Below are positions 15,520 through 17,595 of a stretch of 17,595 nucleotides of DNA, piece by piece; positions within the stretch are counted from its first letter, which is position 1, and every line of letters begins with the position of its first letter. The position numbers and the translations under genes are program-made. The stretch spans positions 1 to 17,595 of the forward strand of contig DIQZ01000032.1 in the NCBI GenBank assembly GCA_002424305.1. The letters are read 5' to 3'. The stretch comes from Firmicutes bacterium UBA5449. Its GTDB lineage: Bacteria > Bacillota > SHA-98 > UBA4971. The notes below the pieces were generated by a model. The model was not told where the DNA came from and did no database searches. It saw only the letters and a program-made list of their open reading frames with translations.

Positions 15520-15558
15520 CCTGACGATGACATAGGCCTCCCTGATGATGGCATAGGC
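15520..15558 (+). repeat. Pair of 18-bp direct repeats, 21-bp period
   Basis: CCTGACGATGACATAGGC (15520-15537) and CCTGATGATGGCATAGGC (15541-15558) differ at two positions. They lie exactly 21 bp apart (two helical turns), about 115 bases upstream of the GcvH-like start. This placement would suit an operator, but no regulator is known. Confidence 0.75.
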
Positions 15559-15595
15559 AAGTAATTGAAAGATTTAGCATATTAATAGGAGGAAA

Positions 15596-15665
15596 TTGAG
15601 CAGACAACGTAGAAAATTCAAATGACTAGCGATTCGTATGGAAGTGTATGATGATTCGGAGGTGA
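15596..15665 (+). other. Chain of three mini reading frames in the GcvH-like leader
   Basis: A good AGGAGG (15588-15593) precedes a TTG frame of 9 codons (15596-15625). Its TGA overlaps the ATG of a second 9-codon frame (15622-15651). That stop region overlaps the ATG of a third 5-codon frame (15648-15665), whose TGA lies inside the ribosome site of the GcvH-like gene. They may be leader peptides, or the remains of a decayed gene: the first reads M-S-R-Q-R-R-K-F-K, like the opening of IS3-family OrfA transposases. Confidence 0.3.
15658..15665 (+). promoter_or_regulatory. Perfect ribosome binding site for a TTG start
   Basis: GGAGGTGA, fully complementary to the 16S rRNA 3' end core, sits 7 bases before TTG 15673. 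A stop lies in frame at 15652-15654 and no ATG or GTG occurs between, so it fixes TTG as the start. Confidence 0.85.
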
Positions 15666-15672
15666 CAGAGTT

Positions 15673-16089
15673 TTGGAGATCCAAGGATATCTGTTTCCGG
15701 ATGAACTGTGTTACGACCGCAACCACAGTTGGGGTAGGGTCGAAGGTGACATTGTTACAGTCGGGCTCAATGACTTCGCCCAGAAACTCGCCAAAGACTT
15801 TGTTTCCGTAGATCTGCCTTTTGAAGGGAAAAGCGTAACACAGGGCAAAGCCATCGCGTCAGTGGAATCGGGGAAGTGGGTAGGTAGGATATACGCAATA
15901 GTCAGTGGGGAAGTTGTTGAGATAAATGAAGAGTTAGAAGATGAGCCCACTCTTCTGAACACTGATCCTTATGGAGAAGGCTGGGTCTTAAAGATTAGGA
16001 TGGATGACCCGAATGAACTAGCCAACCTTCTCAGAGGAGAAGAAGTCGCGGGGTGGCTTGAGGAAGAGATTGCAAAACATGCTAAGTAA
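15673..16089 (+). CDS. GcvH-like lipoyl carrier protein linked to Hdr genes
   Basis: A 138-residue protein of the glycine-cleavage H (lipoyl-domain) family. The body follows GcvH closely: YDRNHSWGRVEGDIVTVGL, an ESGKWVG hairpin, SGEVVEINEEL and LLNTDPYGEGWVLKI. The lysine at residue 68 aligns with the lipoyl-lysine of GcvH. The residues after it are WVGR, where glycine-cleavage H proteins usually have AVSD. No gcvT or gcvP is nearby. The next genes encode HdrC, HdrB and apparently HdrA, recalling the lipoate-binding proteins of sulfur-oxidising sHdr systems. A role as a swinging dithiol carrier for Hdr-type chemistry is therefore inferred; an ordinary C1/glycine role remains possible. It starts at TTG with a perfect ribosome site, 33 bases before hdrC. 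Confidence 0.85.
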   Translation: MEIQGYLFPDELCYDRNHSWGRVEGDIVTVGLNDFAQKLAKDFVSVDLPFEGKSVTQGKAIASVESGKWVGRIYAIVSGEVVEINEELEDEPTLLNTDPYGEGWVLKIRMDDPNELANLLRGEEVAGWLEEEIAKHAK

Positions 16090-16121
16090 CTGCTGCTTTT
16101 GACGGGAAGGAGGCTCTTCCA

Positions 16122-16655
16122 ATGGAGTCTGTCCAGAAGAAGGATATACCCGTCGTAACCGTCCTGGACCCGAAATTCAAGTATGAGGTTGCACGGGAAC
16201 CCGGTGGAGAGAATATCAAGTACTGTTTCCAGTGTGGCACGTGCACTTCCGGGTGCAAAGTAGCAGAGCTTGACAGCAGGTATAACCCTCGCAAGATAAT
16301 CAGAATGGTTATCCTCGGGATGAGGGAGAGGGTTCTCTCAAGTGATTTCATCTGGCTATGCGCTACATGCTATACGTGTCACGAGAGGTGTCCTCAAGAC
16401 GTTAGGATACCCGAGGTCATGAATGCCTTAAAAAATATCGCTGTCAGGGAAGGATATGTCCACCCTGCTTTTCGTGCGCAGGCTGAGCTTATCGCAGGAT
16501 ACGGGCGACTATACGAGGTCGATGAACTTGCCAATGAGAAGAGGACGGATTGGGGCCTTGAGGAGCTTCCTCAGAGGTGCCCTGAGGTTGCGGAAATCTA
16601 CGGAATAACAGGGCTTATCGACCTGCTTTTCGGTGGGGCGGGTGGCAAGCGATGA
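16122..16655 (+). CDS. hdrC: Heterodisulfide reductase subunit C-like iron-sulfur protein
   Basis: A 177-residue cytoplasmic protein with two [4Fe-4S] cluster motifs of the CX2CX2CX3C type: C35, C38, C41, C45 and C80, C83, C86, C90, the second followed by Pro. This size and motif layout match HdrC, which passes electrons from HdrA clusters to HdrB. The stretch YNPRKIIRMVILGMRERVLSS between the motifs is typical of HdrC. No membrane anchor is present, so it is the soluble type rather than HdrD/E or a Dsr-associated membrane form. ATG 16122 follows AAGGAGG. Its end overlaps hdrB by 4 bases (ATGA), so the subunits are coupled. The substrate of the complex in this organism cannot be read from sequence. 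Confidence 0.9.
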   Translation: MESVQKKDIPVVTVLDPKFKYEVAREPGGENIKYCFQCGTCTSGCKVAELDSRYNPRKIIRMVILGMRERVLSSDFIWLCATCYTCHERCPQDVRIPEVMNALKNIAVREGYVHPAFRAQAELIAGYGRLYEVDELANEKRTDWGLEELPQRCPEVAEIYGITGLIDLLFGGAGGKR

Positions 16656-17524
16656 AGATGGCAGCGTTTTTGGGGTGTACAGTCCCTGTAAGAAACTTAA
16701 GTTATGAATTATCTGCTAAACGTGTAGCCCGGGAACTAGGACTTGAGCTTATAGATATCCCTGAATTCAGTTGTTGCGGATATCCTGTGAAATCTGTCCA
16801 CCACGAGACTGCATTTCTTCTGGCAGCCAGGAACCTTGCACTCGCCGAGGAGAAAGGGCTTGACATATGCACGCTTTGCAGCGCGTGTACGTCTGTGTTG
16901 ACAGAGGTATCCCGGCAACTTGCCCAGGATGAAGCCTTACTTGATGCAACTTGTGAAAGCTTGGGTATGTTGGGTAAACGATATTCAGGCAAGGTCCGTG
17001 TGAAGCATTTCGTGCGTGTCCTTTATGAGGATATCGGGCTTAAATCTATTGAGAAGGCTGTAAAACGTCCCCTTGATATGTTTCGCATCGCATCCCACTA
17101 TGGGTGCCACTACCTGAAACCCTCCCGAATATATGATAAGTTCGATCATCCTGAACTGCCGGAATCACTGGATAGACTTGTGGCTGCAACCGGCGCTGTA
17201 GCAGTTGACTACCGGACTAAGAAAGATTGTTGCGGCGGAGCCATCCTTGGTGTTGATGAAGAGACAGCACTTTCTATGGCTGCCGCGAAGTTAGACGATA
17301 TTAGCGCCGCAGGGGCTGATGCTATTAACCTCATTTGTCCTTTTTGCTCCGTAATGTACGGGGCGAACCAGCGGAAGATTGGTGCAAGCCGCGATACAAA
17401 GTACGACCTACCTATTCTTTACTATCCTCAGATCCTAGGGCTTGCAATGGGAATTAGTCATGAAGAACTGGGGCTCATGCAGAATCCAATTAGGCCCAGA
17501 GCATTCCTTGCAAAGATTTCATAG
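16652..17524 (+). CDS. hdrB: Heterodisulfide reductase subunit B-like protein
   Basis: A 290-residue protein with two CCG domains, the cysteine-rich modules that hold the noncubane [4Fe-4S] clusters at which HdrB reduces disulfides. First set: C9, C41-C42-G, C76 and C79. Second set: C152, C193-C194-G, C229 and C232. Both follow CX(31-40)CCX(33-34)CX2C, close to the methanogen pattern, so both catalytic clusters look intact. No membrane segment is visible. ATG 16652 overlaps the hdrC stop; a second in-frame ATG lies two codons on. In methanogens the substrate is CoM-S-S-CoB; bacterial HdrCB more often forms part of electron-bifurcating or sulfur-metabolising complexes. Here a lipoyl protein three genes' span upstream is a candidate partner (inference). 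Confidence 0.92.
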   Translation: MKMAAFLGCTVPVRNLSYELSAKRVARELGLELIDIPEFSCCGYPVKSVHHETAFLLAARNLALAEEKGLDICTLCSACTSVLTEVSRQLAQDEALLDATCESLGMLGKRYSGKVRVKHFVRVLYEDIGLKSIEKAVKRPLDMFRIASHYGCHYLKPSRIYDKFDHPELPESLDRLVAATGAVAVDYRTKKDCCGGAILGVDEETALSMAAAKLDDISAAGADAINLICPFCSVMYGANQRKIGASRDTKYDLPILYYPQILGLAMGISHEELGLMQNPIRPRAFLAKIS

Positions 17525-17547
17525 CAAAAATTTCATAAGGACGGTGC

Positions 17548-17595
17548 ATGCTCAGCATGCTACAAAGTATTGGAAGAGAGCCGCGAATAGGCGTT
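17548..17595 (+). CDS. Start of a probable HdrA (truncated by window end)
   Basis: Sixteen codons are visible, reading M-L-S-M-L-Q-S-I-G-R-E-P-R-I-G-V up to the last base. P-R-I-G-V is how many HdrA proteins begin, just before the first cysteine motif (xCxCG), and HdrA would be the expected next gene after hdrC and hdrB. HdrA is the FAD/iron-sulfur core that bifurcates electrons. AAGG lies about 7 bases before ATG 17548. With so few residues this is an inference from position and a short match. Confidence 0.5.
   Translation, partial: MLSMLQSIGREPRIGV

Noticed and set aside
14591..15607. Several 60-160 codon open frames on both strands across the palindrome region
   Set aside because: They have no ribosome sites, their composition is not protein-like, and they cross the repeats in different frames. 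They arise from the AT-rich palindromes.

Overview
The window looks like chromosomal DNA of an anaerobic Firmicute, probably of the Clostridia type. This is inferred from gene order and families, not from a database search. The order dnaE - small DUF2007-type gene - accD - accA - pfkA - pyk is the classic Firmicutes arrangement; Bacillus subtilis has a malic-enzyme gene in the small-gene slot. Strong AGGAGG-type ribosome sites, several GTG/TTG starts, and a heterodisulfide-reductase (Hdr) operon at the right edge fit a strictly anaerobic Gram-positive.

Layout. 60-135: a tRNA-Glu(CTC). 178-1293, minus strand: a DUF1614 membrane protein and, upstream of it, a small stand-alone starch/glycogen-binding (CBM25-like) protein. 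1530-4301, plus strand: a coupled pair of metallopeptidases (M29 aminopeptidase and M3-type HExxH oligopeptidase) and a small acidic protein of unknown function, closed by a strong intrinsic terminator. 4433-12567: a promoter, then dnaE, the DUF2007-like gene, accD, accA, pfkA and pyk. accD/accA and accA/pfkA overlap by 4 bases. This run joins replication, the first step of fatty-acid synthesis and two control points of glycolysis. A terminator and three degenerate 29-bp repeats precede fba (class II aldolase, 12886-13737). 14079-14729: a small VTT/DedA-like membrane protein carrying an in-frame 9-bp repeat tract.

14730-15672 has no convincing gene. It holds the most unusual structure in the window: at least 14 diverged copies of a 21-bp imperfect palindrome (core GTGSTCGAAWTTCGASCAC). 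They sit 32-33 bp apart, mostly in groups of three, and the groups repeat about every 116 bp. Several copies are followed by T-runs.

15673-17595: a lipoate-carrier (GcvH-like) protein started from TTG behind a perfect GGAGGTGA, then HdrC-like and HdrB-like iron-sulfur proteins, and the first 16 codons of what looks like HdrA, cut by the window end. No other glycine-cleavage gene is seen, so the lipoyl protein probably serves the Hdr complex. Lipoyl protein plus Hdr next to the palindrome array is the best candidate here for an undescribed regulatory or redox system.
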